Source: Palsa-601 sp963801185 (GTDB taxonomy: Bacteria; Actinomycetota; Acidimicrobiia; Acidimicrobiales; Bog-793). From it: DNA of 64,000 bases. The stretch is taken from contig CAWDDW010000003.1 in assembly GCA_963801185.1 (NCBI GenBank), forward strand, positions 2,046,001 to 2,110,000, in the 5' to 3' direction. Both the position numbers and the translations under genes were made by a program. Below are positions 26,186 through 35,553 of the stretch, in pieces. Under the pieces are notes generated by a model that had not been told where the DNA came from, searched no databases, and saw nothing but the letters and a program-made list of their open reading frames with translations. How positions within the stretch are numbered: position 1 is the stretch's first letter; each line of letters begins with the position of its first letter.

Positions 26186-27298
26186 CTATCGCTCGTGTCT
26201 TTGCGTGAGCGCCCTCTTGGTCAAGCGGTCGAGTGCCTGGCGGTCGACCTCCACTCCGATGCCCGGTCCCTGCGGGACTGCAATCGTGCCCTCTTCGAGG
26301 AGGAACGGCGCTGTGATGTCCTCGTGGAAGTACCGGTTCGTGGCAGATATGTCACCGGGCAGGGAAAAACCCGGCAGGGTCGCGAGCGCCAAGTTGGCGG
26401 CCCGCCCGATCCCCGTCTCGAGCATGCCCCCGCACCAGACCGGCACTCCGGCGGCGAGGCAGACGTCGTGGATCCTCCTCGCTTCGAGGTATCCGCCGAC
26501 CCGCCCCGCCTTGATGTTGACCACTCGGCAGGCCCCGAGAGTGATCGCGTCGGCGGCCGTCTGTGCCGAGAGGATCGACTCGTCGAGGCAGATGCGCGTG
26601 GAGAGCTGGCGGGCGAGCTCCGCGTGACCGACGACGTCCTCCTCGTCGAGCGGCTGTTCGATCAACAGGAGACCGAACTCGTCCAATTCCGCGAGGTGGC
26701 GGCCGTCAGATCGCGAGTAGGCGGTGTTCGCGTCGACTTGGAGGAGGTATCCCTCCCCGAGCAGCGAGCGCACCCTCCGCACGGGCTCGATGTCGAAGCC
26801 CGGCTCGATCTTCAGCTTGATCCGGCAGTAGCCCTCCTCGCGATGCTGCGAGACGACTCCGAGGAGCTCCTCGACCGTGTCGGTCATGCCGACCGAGACC
26901 CCGGGAGCGACCCGGTCACCGCTTCCTCCGAGGTAGTCCTGCAGGGACCTGCCCTCGGCCCGCAGCTCGGCGTCGAGGACCGCCATCTCGACGGCGGACT
27001 TGGCCATGCGGTGGCCCTTGAACGCCCGCAGCATCGGCGCGACGTCGATCGCGGCGACGTCGTTCGCACCCACCAGCCTCGGTACGAAGAACTGCTCGAG
27101 CACGGTCCACGCCGCGCCGTTGAACTCCGAGGAGTAGAGCGGCTCGACATCCGCCCCGCACTCACCCCAACCCTCGGAGTCGGGCGTCTCCACGCGGACG
27201 AGCAGCGTCTCGCGGACGTGCTCTGTTCCAAAGGACGTCCGGAAGGGCCGCACGAGCGGCAACTCGATCAATCGCAACTCGATGGCACTGATCCTCAT
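26186..27298 (-). CDS. o-Succinylbenzoate synthase / N-acylamino-acid racemase (enolase superfamily)
   Basis: A 370-residue muconate-cycloisomerase-type barrel enzyme. The acid/base lysine motif is IKLKIEP, metal ligands are in LLQVDANTAY, the Glu of LLIEQPL and the Asp of ICLDESIL, and the second lysine is in VVNIKAGRVGG. This family makes o-succinylbenzoate for menaquinone or racemises N-acylamino acids, and many members do both. No men genes are near; instead it overlaps a GNAT gene by 4 bp (27295-27298), an arrangement known for N-succinylamino acid racemases. I favour the racemase role. Confidence 0.85.
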   Translation of the reverse strand: MRISAIELRLIELPLVRPFRTSFGTEHVRETLLVRVETPDSEGWGECGADVEPLYSSEFNGAAWTVLEQFFVPRLVGANDVAAIDVAPMLRAFKGHRMAKSAVEMAVLDAELRAEGRSLQDYLGGSGDRVAPGVSVGMTDTVEELLGVVSQHREEGYCRIKLKIEPGFDIEPVRRVRSLLGEGYLLQVDANTAYSRSDGRHLAELDEFGLLLIEQPLDEEDVVGHAELARQLSTRICLDESILSAQTAADAITLGACRVVNIKAGRVGGYLEARRIHDVCLAAGVPVWCGGMLETGIGRAANLALATLPGFSLPGDISATNRYFHEDITAPFLLEEGTIAVPQGPGIGVEVDRQALDRLTKRALTQRHER

Positions 27299-28152
27299 GG
27301 TGCTCCCTCCGGTGGAGAAGGCTCGCTCAACGAGACGACGTATGAACCCGCCCGGTCGAGGCCGACCACTCGGCCGCCCGAGGCGAGGGCCGCTCCGAGA
27401 ACCTCGCGTGTCGCTCGTCGCCACACGCTCGCAGCGGCAGGATCGGAGCGGCGAATGCTCTCGATGTCGGCTGGGACCTGGACGGCGAACTCCGTCGACG
27501 CGACCGCCGTGCCCGTCGGTGCCGGCGTCCCGTCGGGCGCCACAGCGAGCGCGAGCGGGCGCTCGCCACCGAGCGTGAAGGGAGCACCGGCGGCGGCAGC
27601 TACGGCGCGCTCGCTTGTGAGGTCCCACCGCACGAAGAGCCGGTCGCTCTCTTCGCCGGCGTTCAGAGCGTCCTCCATCTCCCCGTAGACGTTCTCGATG
27701 TAGCTGAGGGCCAGCGCGCCGAGCCGGCTCAAGTTGAAGACGGCGTTGCGGCGCACCAGCGGATCGAACGTCCACGTGATGCGCGCCATGCCATGTTCGA
27801 GTGCCCAGGCGCGCTGATGGAGCTTGAGGGCTCGCCCGGTACCGGTCCGGCGGCGCCCGGTGTCGACGCCGGTCACATGCGAGTGGAGCTCGACCACCGG
27901 TGGTGGTGTCGCCCATCCGACCGAGGCCCCGACGAGCCGCCCGGCGGGGTCGAGAGCCCCGGACACGTAGTTGCCCGAGAGCTGGAGAGCTCTCAGCACG
28001 TGATCGGAGATAGGCGGGGCCCCGCTTGGCTCTCGCCACAGCTCGCCGAACAGCGAGCAGGCCTCTCGGAGCCGCTCAAGCTCGGTCAGCTCGACCACGA
28101 CGACGCCGGCGTGCTCTGCCGCCAGGACGGCGGTGTCGGTCGCTTCGGCCAC
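27295..28152 (-). CDS. GNAT-like N-acyltransferase partner of the racemase
   Basis: A 285-residue predicted acetyl/acyltransferase (COG3375-like) with the GNAT nucleotide-loop region TGVDTGRRRTGTGRALKLHQ and ARITWTFDPLVRRNAVFNL. In characterised clusters such enzymes N-succinylate D-amino acids, which the adjacent racemase then converts. It starts with GTG 28152, with TAGAGT seven bases upstream, so the pair is probably transcribed as a leaderless two-gene operon divergent from coxS. Confidence 0.75.
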   Translation of the reverse strand: MAEATDTAVLAAEHAGVVVVELTELERLREACSLFGELWREPSGAPPISDHVLRALQLSGNYVSGALDPAGRLVGASVGWATPPPVVELHSHVTGVDTGRRRTGTGRALKLHQRAWALEHGMARITWTFDPLVRRNAVFNLSRLGALALSYIENVYGEMEDALNAGEESDRLFVRWDLTSERAVAAAAGAPFTLGGERPLALAVAPDGTPAPTGTAVASTEFAVQVPADIESIRRSDPAAASVWRRATREVLGAALASGGRVVGLDRAGSYVVSLSEPSPPEGAP

Positions 28153-28159
28153 TGCGATG

Positions 28160-28165
28160 ACTCTA
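28160..28165 (-). promoter_or_regulatory. Leaderless -10 box (GNAT-racemase operon)
   Basis: TAGAGT is 7 nt upstream of GTG 28152 on the minus strand. Confidence 0.5.
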
Positions 28166-28241
28166 GGAGAGGCCCTATGTCTCGGGGAACGGCGGTGCTA
28201 TACCTAGCGACGAGCAACCGGTCGACCCAGGGGAGGGCCTC

Positions 28242-28697
28242 ATGAGAGTGTCGGTAACGGTCAACGGCTCGGAGCGCACAGACGACGTCGAACCGAGGCT
28301 CCTGCTGGTGCACTACTTGAGGGACGTGGTCGGGCTGACCGGTACCAACATCGGTTGCGACACGAGCTCGTGCGGCGCTTGCACGATTCATGTGAACGGC
28401 GAGTCGGTCAAGTCGTGCACGATGCTCGCCGTTCAGGCAGAGGGCAGCGAGATAACGACGATCGAAGCCCTTGCGTCAGGTGCCGAGCTGCACCCGATGC
28501 AGGAGGCGTTCCGCACCCATCACGGGCTCCAGTGCGGGTACTGCACGCCTGGCATGGTAATGGCTGCTACCTCCCTCCTGGCCGAGAACCCGAGGCCGAC
28601 CGAGGCGGAGGTGCGCGAGGGCCTCGAAGGGAACCTCTGCCGTTGTACCGGCTATCACAACATCGTCAAGGCAGTTCTCGCGGCGGCGCAGTCATGA
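28242..28697 (+). CDS. coxS: Aerobic CO dehydrogenase-like small subunit (2Fe-2S)
   Basis: A 151-residue xanthine-oxidase-family iron-sulfur subunit. Cluster II (plant ferredoxin-like) is CDTSSCGACTIHV plus the Cys of VKSCTM; cluster I is QCGYCTPGMVM and LCRCTGYHNI. It passes electrons from the molybdenum site of CoxL to the FAD subunit CoxM. The leader contains GGGGAGGG before the ATG. Its stop overlaps the coxL start (ATGA). Gene order S-L-M is that of form II enzymes. Confidence 0.93.
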   Translation: MRVSVTVNGSERTDDVEPRLLLVHYLRDVVGLTGTNIGCDTSSCGACTIHVNGESVKSCTMLAVQAEGSEITTIEALASGAELHPMQEAFRTHHGLQCGYCTPGMVMAATSLLAENPRPTEAEVREGLEGNLCRCTGYHNIVKAVLAAAQS

Positions 28698-31069
28698 CCG
28701 CCACACAGACAGCCTCGGGCGGGATCATCGGTCAGAGGATGTTGCGCAAGGAAGACCCCGAGCTGCTCACCGGGGAGGCTCGCTTCGTGGCGGACCTCGA
28801 CGTGCCGGGAGCGCTCCACCTCTCCATCATCCGGAGCACCGTCGCCCACGCGCGGATCACCTCCATCGACGTCAGCCCCGCCTTGGGGATGCCGGGTGTC
28901 GTGGCCGCGTTCACGGGCGCCGACCTGCAAGATGAGTGGGCCGGGCCACTTCCTTGTGCCTGGCCGGTGACACCGGACATGAAGAGTCCCGCCCACCTGC
29001 CGATCGCCGTCGACAAGGTTTGCTACTGCGGCGACGCGGTCGCCGTCGTGGTCGCCGAGTCGGAGTACGCCGCGCGCGACGCCGCCGAGGCCGTGCTCGT
29101 CGAGTACGACCCCCTGCCGGCGGTGATCGACCTCGACGACGCCCGCTCGGACCGGGTCGTCATCCACGAGGACCTCGGCACGAACACGAGCTACTACTGG
29201 GAGCTCACGCCTGATCCTGCGGCCGTGGAGTCCGCCTTCGCGAAGGCGGCCCACACGGTGCACGGGCACTACATCCAGCAACGGCTCATCCCCGCCGCGA
29301 TGGAGCCGCGCGGCGTCGTCGTGATCCCGCAGCCCTTCGGGGGCGAGTTCACGGTGTACTCGGCCACCCAGATCCCGCACATCTTGAAGGTGATGCTGGC
29401 ACTCACCGCCGGGATCTCGGAGACCTCCATCAGGGTGATCGCACCTGCTGTCGGCGGCGGCTTCGGCTCGAAGCTCAACGTCTACGCCGAAGAAGTCCTC
29501 TCCCTCGTCCTCGCGCGCCGTCTGCGCAAGCCGATCCGGTGGATCGAGACGAGGTCCGAAGGTACCCAGGCGACCATCCAGGGCCGTGGCCAGATCCAGG
29601 ACATCGACCTGGCGGCCGACGAGGACGGTCGGATCACTGCCGTCAAGGTGAGCTTGCTCGCCGACATGGGTGCCTATCTGCAGCTCGTCACTCCGGGCAT
29701 CCCGCTCCTCGGTGCGTTCCTCTACGGAGGCGTCTACGACATCCCCGTCTACTCCTTCGCGTGCACCTCGGTCTTCACGAACATGACGCCGACAGACGCT
29801 TACCGGGGTGCGGGACGGCCGGAGGCCACCTACGCCATCGAGCGGGCCATCGAAGCCCTCGCAAAGCGAGTGGGAGTGGACGCGGCCGAGATCCGACGGC
29901 GCAACTACATAAAGGCCGAGCAGTTCCCCTACACCTCGTCCGCCGGGCTCGTGTACGACAGCGGCGAGTACGAGGCGGCCCTCGACAAGGCGCTGGGCCT
30001 CGCCGGCTACGACGAGCTGCGGGCAGAGCAGGCGACGCGCCGCGCCGGCAACGACCGGATCCAGATCGGGATAGGCGTGTCCTCGTACATGGAGATGTGC
30101 GGCCTGGCGCCTTCCCGCGTTCTCGCCTCGCTCAACTACTCGGCCGGCGGTTGGGAGGCAGCGACAGTCCGCGTGATGCCGACCGGCAAGGTCCAGGTGG
30201 TCACGGGGACCGCGCCGCACGGACAGGGGCACGAGACGTCCTGGTCGATGATCGCGGCCGACCGGCTCGGGGTGAGCCCGGACGACGTCGAGGTCCTTCA
30301 CTCCGACACCGCAATCGCGCCGTACGGCCTCGACACGTACGGTTCGCGGTCATTGCCAGTGGGGGGTGTGGCGGTCGCGATCGCGACCGATCGCGTGATC
30401 GACAAGGCCCGCCAGATCGCCGCACACCAGCTGGAGATCGCCGAGGAGGATCTCGAGTACTCCGGCGGTGCATTCAGCGTGAAGGGCTCGCCCGACCGGT
30501 CGATGCCGCTCGGCGCCGTCGCGTTCGAGGCGTTCACCGCCCACAACCTCCCCGACGGCCTCGAGCCGAACCTGGAGGCCTCGGTCCACTTCGACCCGCC
30601 GAACTTCACGTTCCCCTTCGGGACCCATGTCTGTGTCGTCGAGATCGACACCGAGACCGGCCGGGTCACGTTGCGCAGCTACGTCGCCGTCGACGACTGC
30701 GGCAACCAGGTCAACCCGCTCATCGTCGAGGGGCAGGTCCACGGCGGGATCACCCAGGGCATCGCGCAGGCGCTGTTCGAGCACGCGGCCTACGACGACC
30801 ACGGGAACTTGCTGACCAGCACGCTGATGGACTACCTCGTGCCGGCAGCCTCCGAGCTGCCGAGCTACGTGACCGGGTCGACGGTGACTCCGAGCCCGAC
30901 GAACCTCCTCGGGGTGAAGGGGGTGGGCGAGGCGGGGACGATCGGCGCGGCTCCGTGCGTCATCAACGCCGTTTGTGACACGTTGGCGCCGTTCGGCATA
31001 GAGGACATCGACATGCCTGCCACGCCCGAGCGTGTCTGGCGAGCCATCGAGGGGGCGCACAAGCCATGA
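28694..31069 (+). CDS. coxL: Form II CO dehydrogenase-like large (molybdenum) subunit
   Basis: A 791-residue molybdenum-hydroxylase large subunit with GGGFGSKLNVYAEE, GAPHGQGHET-like TAPHGQGHETSW and the C-terminal GVKGVGEAGTIGAAP with the catalytic Glu. The active-site loop reads TDAYRGAGRPEA, the AYRGAGR signature of form II (BMS) rather than AYxCSFR of true form I CoxL. CO oxidation by form II enzymes is doubtful, and other substrates (aldehydes, purines or N-heterocycles) are possible. ATGA overlaps link it to coxS and coxM. Confidence 0.93.
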   Translation: MTATQTASGGIIGQRMLRKEDPELLTGEARFVADLDVPGALHLSIIRSTVAHARITSIDVSPALGMPGVVAAFTGADLQDEWAGPLPCAWPVTPDMKSPAHLPIAVDKVCYCGDAVAVVVAESEYAARDAAEAVLVEYDPLPAVIDLDDARSDRVVIHEDLGTNTSYYWELTPDPAAVESAFAKAAHTVHGHYIQQRLIPAAMEPRGVVVIPQPFGGEFTVYSATQIPHILKVMLALTAGISETSIRVIAPAVGGGFGSKLNVYAEEVLSLVLARRLRKPIRWIETRSEGTQATIQGRGQIQDIDLAADEDGRITAVKVSLLADMGAYLQLVTPGIPLLGAFLYGGVYDIPVYSFACTSVFTNMTPTDAYRGAGRPEATYAIERAIEALAKRVGVDAAEIRRRNYIKAEQFPYTSSAGLVYDSGEYEAALDKALGLAGYDELRAEQATRRAGNDRIQIGIGVSSYMEMCGLAPSRVLASLNYSAGGWEAATVRVMPTGKVQVVTGTAPHGQGHETSWSMIAADRLGVSPDDVEVLHSDTAIAPYGLDTYGSRSLPVGGVAVAIATDRVIDKARQIAAHQLEIAEEDLEYSGGAFSVKGSPDRSMPLGAVAFEAFTAHNLPDGLEPNLEASVHFDPPNFTFPFGTHVCVVEIDTETGRVTLRSYVAVDDCGNQVNPLIVEGQVHGGITQGIAQALFEHAAYDDHGNLLTSTLMDYLVPAASELPSYVTGSTVTPSPTNLLGVKGVGEAGTIGAAPCVINAVCDTLAPFGIEDIDMPATPERVWRAIEGAHKP

Positions 31070-31892
31070 TCCCGGAACCGTTCGAATACCGGCGGGCGTC
31101 CTCGGTCGACGAGGCCATCGCGTTGCTCTCGACGGGCGGGGAGGCCAAGCTCCTCGCCGGTGGCCACTCACTACTGCCGCTCATGAAGATGCGCATGTCG
31201 GCCCCGTCCCTCCTCGTCGACATAGCGGGGATCCGGGAGCTGTCCTACGTGCACGAGGCGGGCGACCACGTTGCTGTGGGAGCGCTCACGCGGCATGCGG
31301 ATCTCGACCGCAACGAGGTCCTCCGCCGCGAGGCGCCACTGCTCGCGCACGTCGCCGGCCAGGTGGGCGATCCGCAGGTCCGCCACCGCGGGACGATCGG
31401 TGGCTCGATCGCGCACGGCGACCCGGCGTCTGACCTTCCCGCCGCGTGCCTGGCGCTCGACGCATCCTTCGTCGTGGCGGGACCTCAGGGCGAGCGGAAG
31501 ATACCAGCAAGTGAGTTCTTCCGGGGTTTCCTCGAGACGGACCTCGCAGCCGACGAGGTGTTGATCGAGATCGTCTTCCCGCGTGTCGCCGGAGCCGGTT
31601 GGTCCTTCCAGAAGTTCAACCGGCGTGCCCAGGACTGGGCGATCGTCGGCGTAGCCGCCCTCGCCAATGGCTCGACGCGCATCGGCCTCGTGAACATGGG
31701 ATCGATGCCGCTCCGCGCCGCCGGCACGGAGCTGGCGCTCGAGCAGGGGGCGTCGGTCGCAGAAGCCGCCCTTCACACGTCAGACGGCCTCGACCCCCCG
31801 TCGGACCTCAACGCGACCCGGAGTACCGCCGCCATCTCGCCGCTGTGCTGGTCGGTCGGGCGCTCGAGGAGGCGGCGCGCAACAAGGCGTGA
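31066..31892 (+). CDS. coxM: CO dehydrogenase-like FAD-binding medium subunit, frameshifted at the 3' end
   Basis: An FAD subunit of about 275 residues with the two FAD motifs LLAGGHSLLPLMKM and the HRGTIGGSIAHGDPASDLP block. The conserved C-terminus PEYRRHLAAVLVGRALEEA lies in the next frame: one base is missing near 31813, so the protein should end at the TGA at 31890-31892. The ATG overlaps the coxL stop. Maturation factor genes coxD and coxE follow. Confidence 0.9.
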
Positions 31893-31925
31893 CCCGTGCC
31901 GGCGGCCGTCCCCGCCTGAGGGCCC

Positions 31926-31931
31926 TAACCT
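31926..31931 (+). promoter_or_regulatory. Leaderless -10 box (coxD)
   Basis: TAACCT is 5 nt before GTG 31937, so coxDE may have its own start in addition to read-through from coxSLM. Confidence 0.45.
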
Positions 31932-31936
31932 GACGC

Positions 31937-32863
31937 GTGACGGAGACGACTCTCGCAAGCGGCGCCCCGGCACCATCTTCGGTCGACGAGGTGGCGCAGG
32001 CGTTGGCTGCGCACGGCTACCTCGCAGATGAAGGCCTCGCTACGGCGATCTTCCTCGCTCTCACATTGAAGCGGCCGCTCTTCCTCGAAGGAGATGCCGG
32101 CGTCGGCAAGACGGAGGTTGCGAAGGTCCTCGCGTCGTGGACCGGCGGCGAGTTGCTCCGGCTCCAGTGCTACGAGGGCATCAACCTGGCTCAAGCGGCC
32201 TACGAGTGGGATTACGCCCGCCAGCTCCTCCATCTGCGCGCCGTGGAGGCGACAGGCGAGTCGGCCCGTCAAGCAGAGGACGAGATCTACGACGAGAGGT
32301 TCCTCGTCCGGCGGCCGCTGTTGCGAGCCCTCGAGCCGACCCTCGGGCCAGTGCCGGTGCTGCTCGTCGACGAAATCGACCGCGCCGACGACGAGTTCGA
32401 GGCCTTCTTGCTAGAGATCTTGTCCGAGTACGCCGTCACAGTGCCCGAGCTCGGCACGGTGAGGGCCGACCAGCCGCCGATCGTCGTGCTCACCTCGAAC
32501 CGCACGCGGGACGTCCACGATGCGCTGAAGCGCCGCTGCCTGTATCACTGGGTCGAGCATCCGTCCTTCGAGCGCGAGGTCGAGATCGTCGGGCTGCGTG
32601 CTCCCCAGGCGGCCGGGCGCCTCGCGCGCCAGATCGCGGCGGCCGCCGCCGCCCTCCGCGACCTGGGGCTGTACAAGCCGCCAGGAGTCGCCGAGACGAT
32701 CGACTGGGCAGCTGCAGTTGCCGCACTCGGACGGGGCGAGCTCGACGAGCACACGGTCGAGGTGACCCTCGGCGCGGTGCTCAAGTACCAGGAGGACCAG
32801 CATCGCGTCCGGGCGAGCGGACTGAGCGACATCGTCCGGGCAGCGGTCCTCAGAAGTGGCTGA
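31937..32863 (+). CDS. coxD: MoxR-type AAA+ ATPase, CoxD-like maturation factor
   Basis: A 308-residue AAA+ ATPase: Walker A GDAGVGKTE, Walker B VLLVDEIDRAD, sensor region LTSNRTRDVHDALKRRCLYHW. In cox clusters this MoxR protein works with a VWA protein to mature the molybdenum-copper or molybdenum site of CoxL. GTG start; its stop lies inside the start region of coxE (8-bp overlap, 32856-32863). Confidence 0.9.
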   Translation: MTETTLASGAPAPSSVDEVAQALAAHGYLADEGLATAIFLALTLKRPLFLEGDAGVGKTEVAKVLASWTGGELLRLQCYEGINLAQAAYEWDYARQLLHLRAVEATGESARQAEDEIYDERFLVRRPLLRALEPTLGPVPVLLVDEIDRADDEFEAFLLEILSEYAVTVPELGTVRADQPPIVVLTSNRTRDVHDALKRRCLYHWVEHPSFEREVEIVGLRAPQAAGRLARQIAAAAAALRDLGLYKPPGVAETIDWAAAVAALGRGELDEHTVEVTLGAVLKYQEDQHRVRASGLSDIVRAAVLRSG

Positions 32864-33987
32864 CGCCGCCGGCGCGCGGCTCGTCGTCGCATTCGCGGCG
32901 TCGCTTCGGGCGGCCGGCCTGGACGTCCCGCCCGGGTCCGTGGTCCTCTTCGCCCAGGCACTCGGGGCCGTCGGATTGCACGATCGGGAGCAGGTCTACT
33001 GGGCCGGGCGGTCGACGCTCATCCGGAGACCAGAGGACCGCGATCTGTACGACCGCCTCTTCGCCGAGTTCTTCGATCACCGAGGCGAGCAAGCCGTCGC
33101 GCGGGTGCCGCGCAGCGTCGCGCTCGAAGCTCGACTCCGGCCGGGACGACGACGCCGGCGGCGACGCCCGGACCGAGGAGCCCGAAGCGCGCGAACCGAC
33201 GCTGACGGTCCGCTACAGCGCGCTCGAGGTGCTCCGCCGCCAGGACTTCGCCCTCTACCGCGACGACGAGTGGGCGGAGGCCCGGCGCCTCATCGCCTCG
33301 CTGCGCGCCCGCCCCGAGAGCCGCCGGTCTCGCCGCCTGCGGGGGGCGACCCGGGGCAACTCGCTAGACCTCCCGCGGACGGTCCGAGCGGCGCTCGGCT
33401 CAGATGGCGAGGCGTTGCGCCACGCGTGGCGGACACCCTCTACCCGTCCGCGCCGGCTCGTCTTCCTCATCGACATCTCCGGCTCGATGGAGCCCTACGC
33501 ACGAGCCTTCCTGCGTTTTGCTCACGCATCGGTCGTCTCCCGGCCGGCGGGAGGGGTCGAGGTCTTCGTTCTCGGCACGCGAGTGACGCGCATCACGCGG
33601 CCGCTGTCCTCACGCGATCCCGATGCTGCGCTCGCCGATGCAAGCCGCCTCGTCGACGACTGGTACGGAGGCACTCGCCTCGGCGAAGGCCTCCGGTCGT
33701 TCAACGACCGATGGGGGAGCCGCGGGATGGCGAGGGGCGCGATCGTGGTGATCCTCTCGGACGGCTGGGACCGCGGCGACCCGAGCGAGCTCTCAGACGA
33801 GATGAGACGGCTCCGGCGGGTCGCGCATCGGGTTGTCTGGGTGAACCCGCTGCGTGCTTCGCCCGGTTACGCGCCGTTGGCACGCGGCATGGCGGCCGCC
33901 CTGCCCTTCGTCGACGAGTTCGTCGACGGCCACTCGATCGCCTCCCTCGAGGAGCTCGTGGAAGTGGTCTCGGGTCCGGCGCACTGA
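32856..33987 (+). CDS. coxE: VWA-domain protein, CoxE-like, frameshifted
   Basis: The N-terminal part (DVPPGSVVLFAQALGAVGL; QVYWAGRSTLIRRPEDRDLYDRLF) and the C-terminal VWA domain (FLIDISGSMEPYARAF MIDAS motif; VVILSDGWDRGD) are typical of CoxE partners of MoxR ATPases. They are in different frames: an extra base, or two missing ones, lies between about 33125 and 33150, in a poorly conserved acidic linker, so the exact point cannot be fixed. GTG 32856 overlaps coxD. The protein probably acts with CoxD on CoxL. Confidence 0.86.
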
Positions 33988-34049
33988 TGACGTAGGCGCC
34001 CGCGTGCGCAGTACGATCGTTTGACAGCGCACCGGAGAAGGGAGGCGCT

Positions 34050-34541
34050 ATGTGGATTGTGGCAGGGATCCTGCTCGGCATCGTCGTGCTCGGCGTCATA
34101 GCCGGGTTCCATGTCGGGCCTCACGCCCACCTCTTTGCGAGCGTGGCGGGAGTGGTCGCAGCGGCGTGGTTGCTGGTCATGGCGTTTCTCGGCGAGTCGA
34201 GACCACTGCTGTACGTGCTGCTCGGCGCGGACGTGACCATCACCGGCCTCATGGGTTTCGCCGCCTGGCGTGTCCTTAAGACCCCCGAGGCCGTCGGCGC
34301 TCACAACGAGCCGGCGCCGTCGGTGGAAGGTGACATAGGTACCGCACTCGGGCCACTTAACCCGGAGGGCATAGTGCGGGTCGGCGGTGAGGAGTGGAGT
34401 GCCGTGTCGTTGAACGGTCCCGTACGTGCAGGTGGCAAGGTCCAGGTGATCAACGCCAACGGCGTGCGCCTGGAAGTGTGGGGAGAAGAAAATCCGGCGC
34501 TAGCGCCGCCTGTGAACAAGGATGAGGGAGCCACATCGTGA
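34050..34541 (+). CDS. NfeD-like membrane protein with C-terminal OB-fold
   Basis: A 163-residue protein: two or three membrane helices (about residues 2-70) and a C-terminal OB-fold (LNPEGIVRVGGEEWSAVS; GGKVQVINANGVRLEVW) as in short NfeD proteins lacking the protease domain. AAGGGAGG precedes ATG 34050. It overlaps the SPFH gene by 4 bp. NfeD and SPFH proteins act together in membrane microdomain organisation. Confidence 0.87.
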   Translation: MWIVAGILLGIVVLGVIAGFHVGPHAHLFASVAGVVAAAWLLVMAFLGESRPLLYVLLGADVTITGLMGFAAWRVLKTPEAVGAHNEPAPSVEGDIGTALGPLNPEGIVRVGGEEWSAVSLNGPVRAGGKVQVINANGVRLEVWGEENPALAPPVNKDEGATS

Positions 34542-35533
34542 TCATCGGGATCATCGTCGCCGTTGCAGTGCTGATAGTGCTGCTCGCGCTCGCGAAGTCG
34601 GTCAAGATTGCCCGGGAGTACCAGCGACTGGTGCTGTTCCGGCTCGGCCGTGCCATAGGTACCCGGGGACCGGGGATCGTCTTCCTCAACCCGGCGACCG
34701 ACCGCACGACGCTCGTGGACCTTCGGGAGCAGTATCTCGAGGTTCCGCATCAGACGGCGATCACGAAGGACAACGCGCCGATCTCGATCGACTTCATCGT
34801 CTTCTACAAGGTGGTGGACCCGTCCATGTCCGTGCTGGCGGTGGGCAACTTCGCCGGCGCGGCGCTGAACGTCGCCGCCACGACGCTCCGGTCCGTCGTC
34901 GGTGACATGCCCCTAGACGACGTCCTCTCGAAACGAGAAGCCACCAACGCCGCCCTTCGTGTCCGCCTGGACGAGGTGACCGAGCGCTGGGGCGTCAAGG
35001 TCACGAACGTCGAGGTTCGCGAGGTGAATCCTCCGCCCGGGGTCCAAGAGGCAATGACCCGCCAGATGTCGGCAGAGCGTACCCGCCGAGCGCAGGTGAC
35101 CGAGGCCGAGGGCTCGAAGTCGGCAGCCATCTTGCAGGCAGAAGGACAGCAGCAGGCCGCCGTCCTCGCGGCAGAGGGCCAGAAGCAGGCGAACATCCTG
35201 GCGGCCGACGGCGAGCGCCAGGCCGCCCTATTGCGGGCACAGGGTTACTCGAGCGCCCTCGGGGCGATCTTCGAAGTCGCGAAGACGCTCGACGAGAACA
35301 CCCTCGCGCTGCAGTACCTGGACACGCTCCGGCAGATCGGCATGTCGCCGTCGACGAAATTCGTCGTCCCGATGGAGGTCGGCAGCATCATCCAAGGAGT
35401 CAGAGGGCTGCTCACGAGCCAGGCTTCGCATGCCGCCGCAGCGGCGCCGCGGGCCGACGAGGCCCTGCCTGCACCTGCACCGGCCGGCGAGATAGGCGCC
35501 CCGAAGGGGAACGGCAACGACCCCGCGACCTGA
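34538..35533 (+). CDS. SPFH/Band 7 (slipin/stomatin-like) protein
   Basis: A 331-residue protein with an N-terminal helix (IIGIIVAVAVLIVLLALA), the SPFH domain (YQRLVLFRLGRAIGTRGPG; VDLREQYLEVP; ALRVRLDEVTERWGV) and a coiled-coil with repeated AEGQKQA-type units (about residues 185-235). The C-terminus is Ala/Pro-rich. GTG start overlapping the NfeD stop (GTGA). It probably forms oligomeric membrane scaffolds with the NfeD partner. Confidence 0.9.
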   Translation: MIIGIIVAVAVLIVLLALAKSVKIAREYQRLVLFRLGRAIGTRGPGIVFLNPATDRTTLVDLREQYLEVPHQTAITKDNAPISIDFIVFYKVVDPSMSVLAVGNFAGAALNVAATTLRSVVGDMPLDDVLSKREATNAALRVRLDEVTERWGVKVTNVEVREVNPPPGVQEAMTRQMSAERTRRAQVTEAEGSKSAAILQAEGQQQAAVLAAEGQKQANILAADGERQAALLRAQGYSSALGAIFEVAKTLDENTLALQYLDTLRQIGMSPSTKFVVPMEVGSIIQGVRGLLTSQASHAAAAAPRADEALPAPAPAGEIGAPKGNGNDPAT

Positions 35534-35553
35534 CCCGGTGCGAGCCGGGCGGT

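Noticed and set aside
26186..27298. menC as part of a menaquinone operon
   Set aside because: No other men gene is near; the coupled GNAT gene fits a racemase better.
28242..31892. True form I aerobic CO dehydrogenase
   Set aside because: The active-site loop is AYRGAGR, not AYxCSFR, and the gene order is S-L-M.
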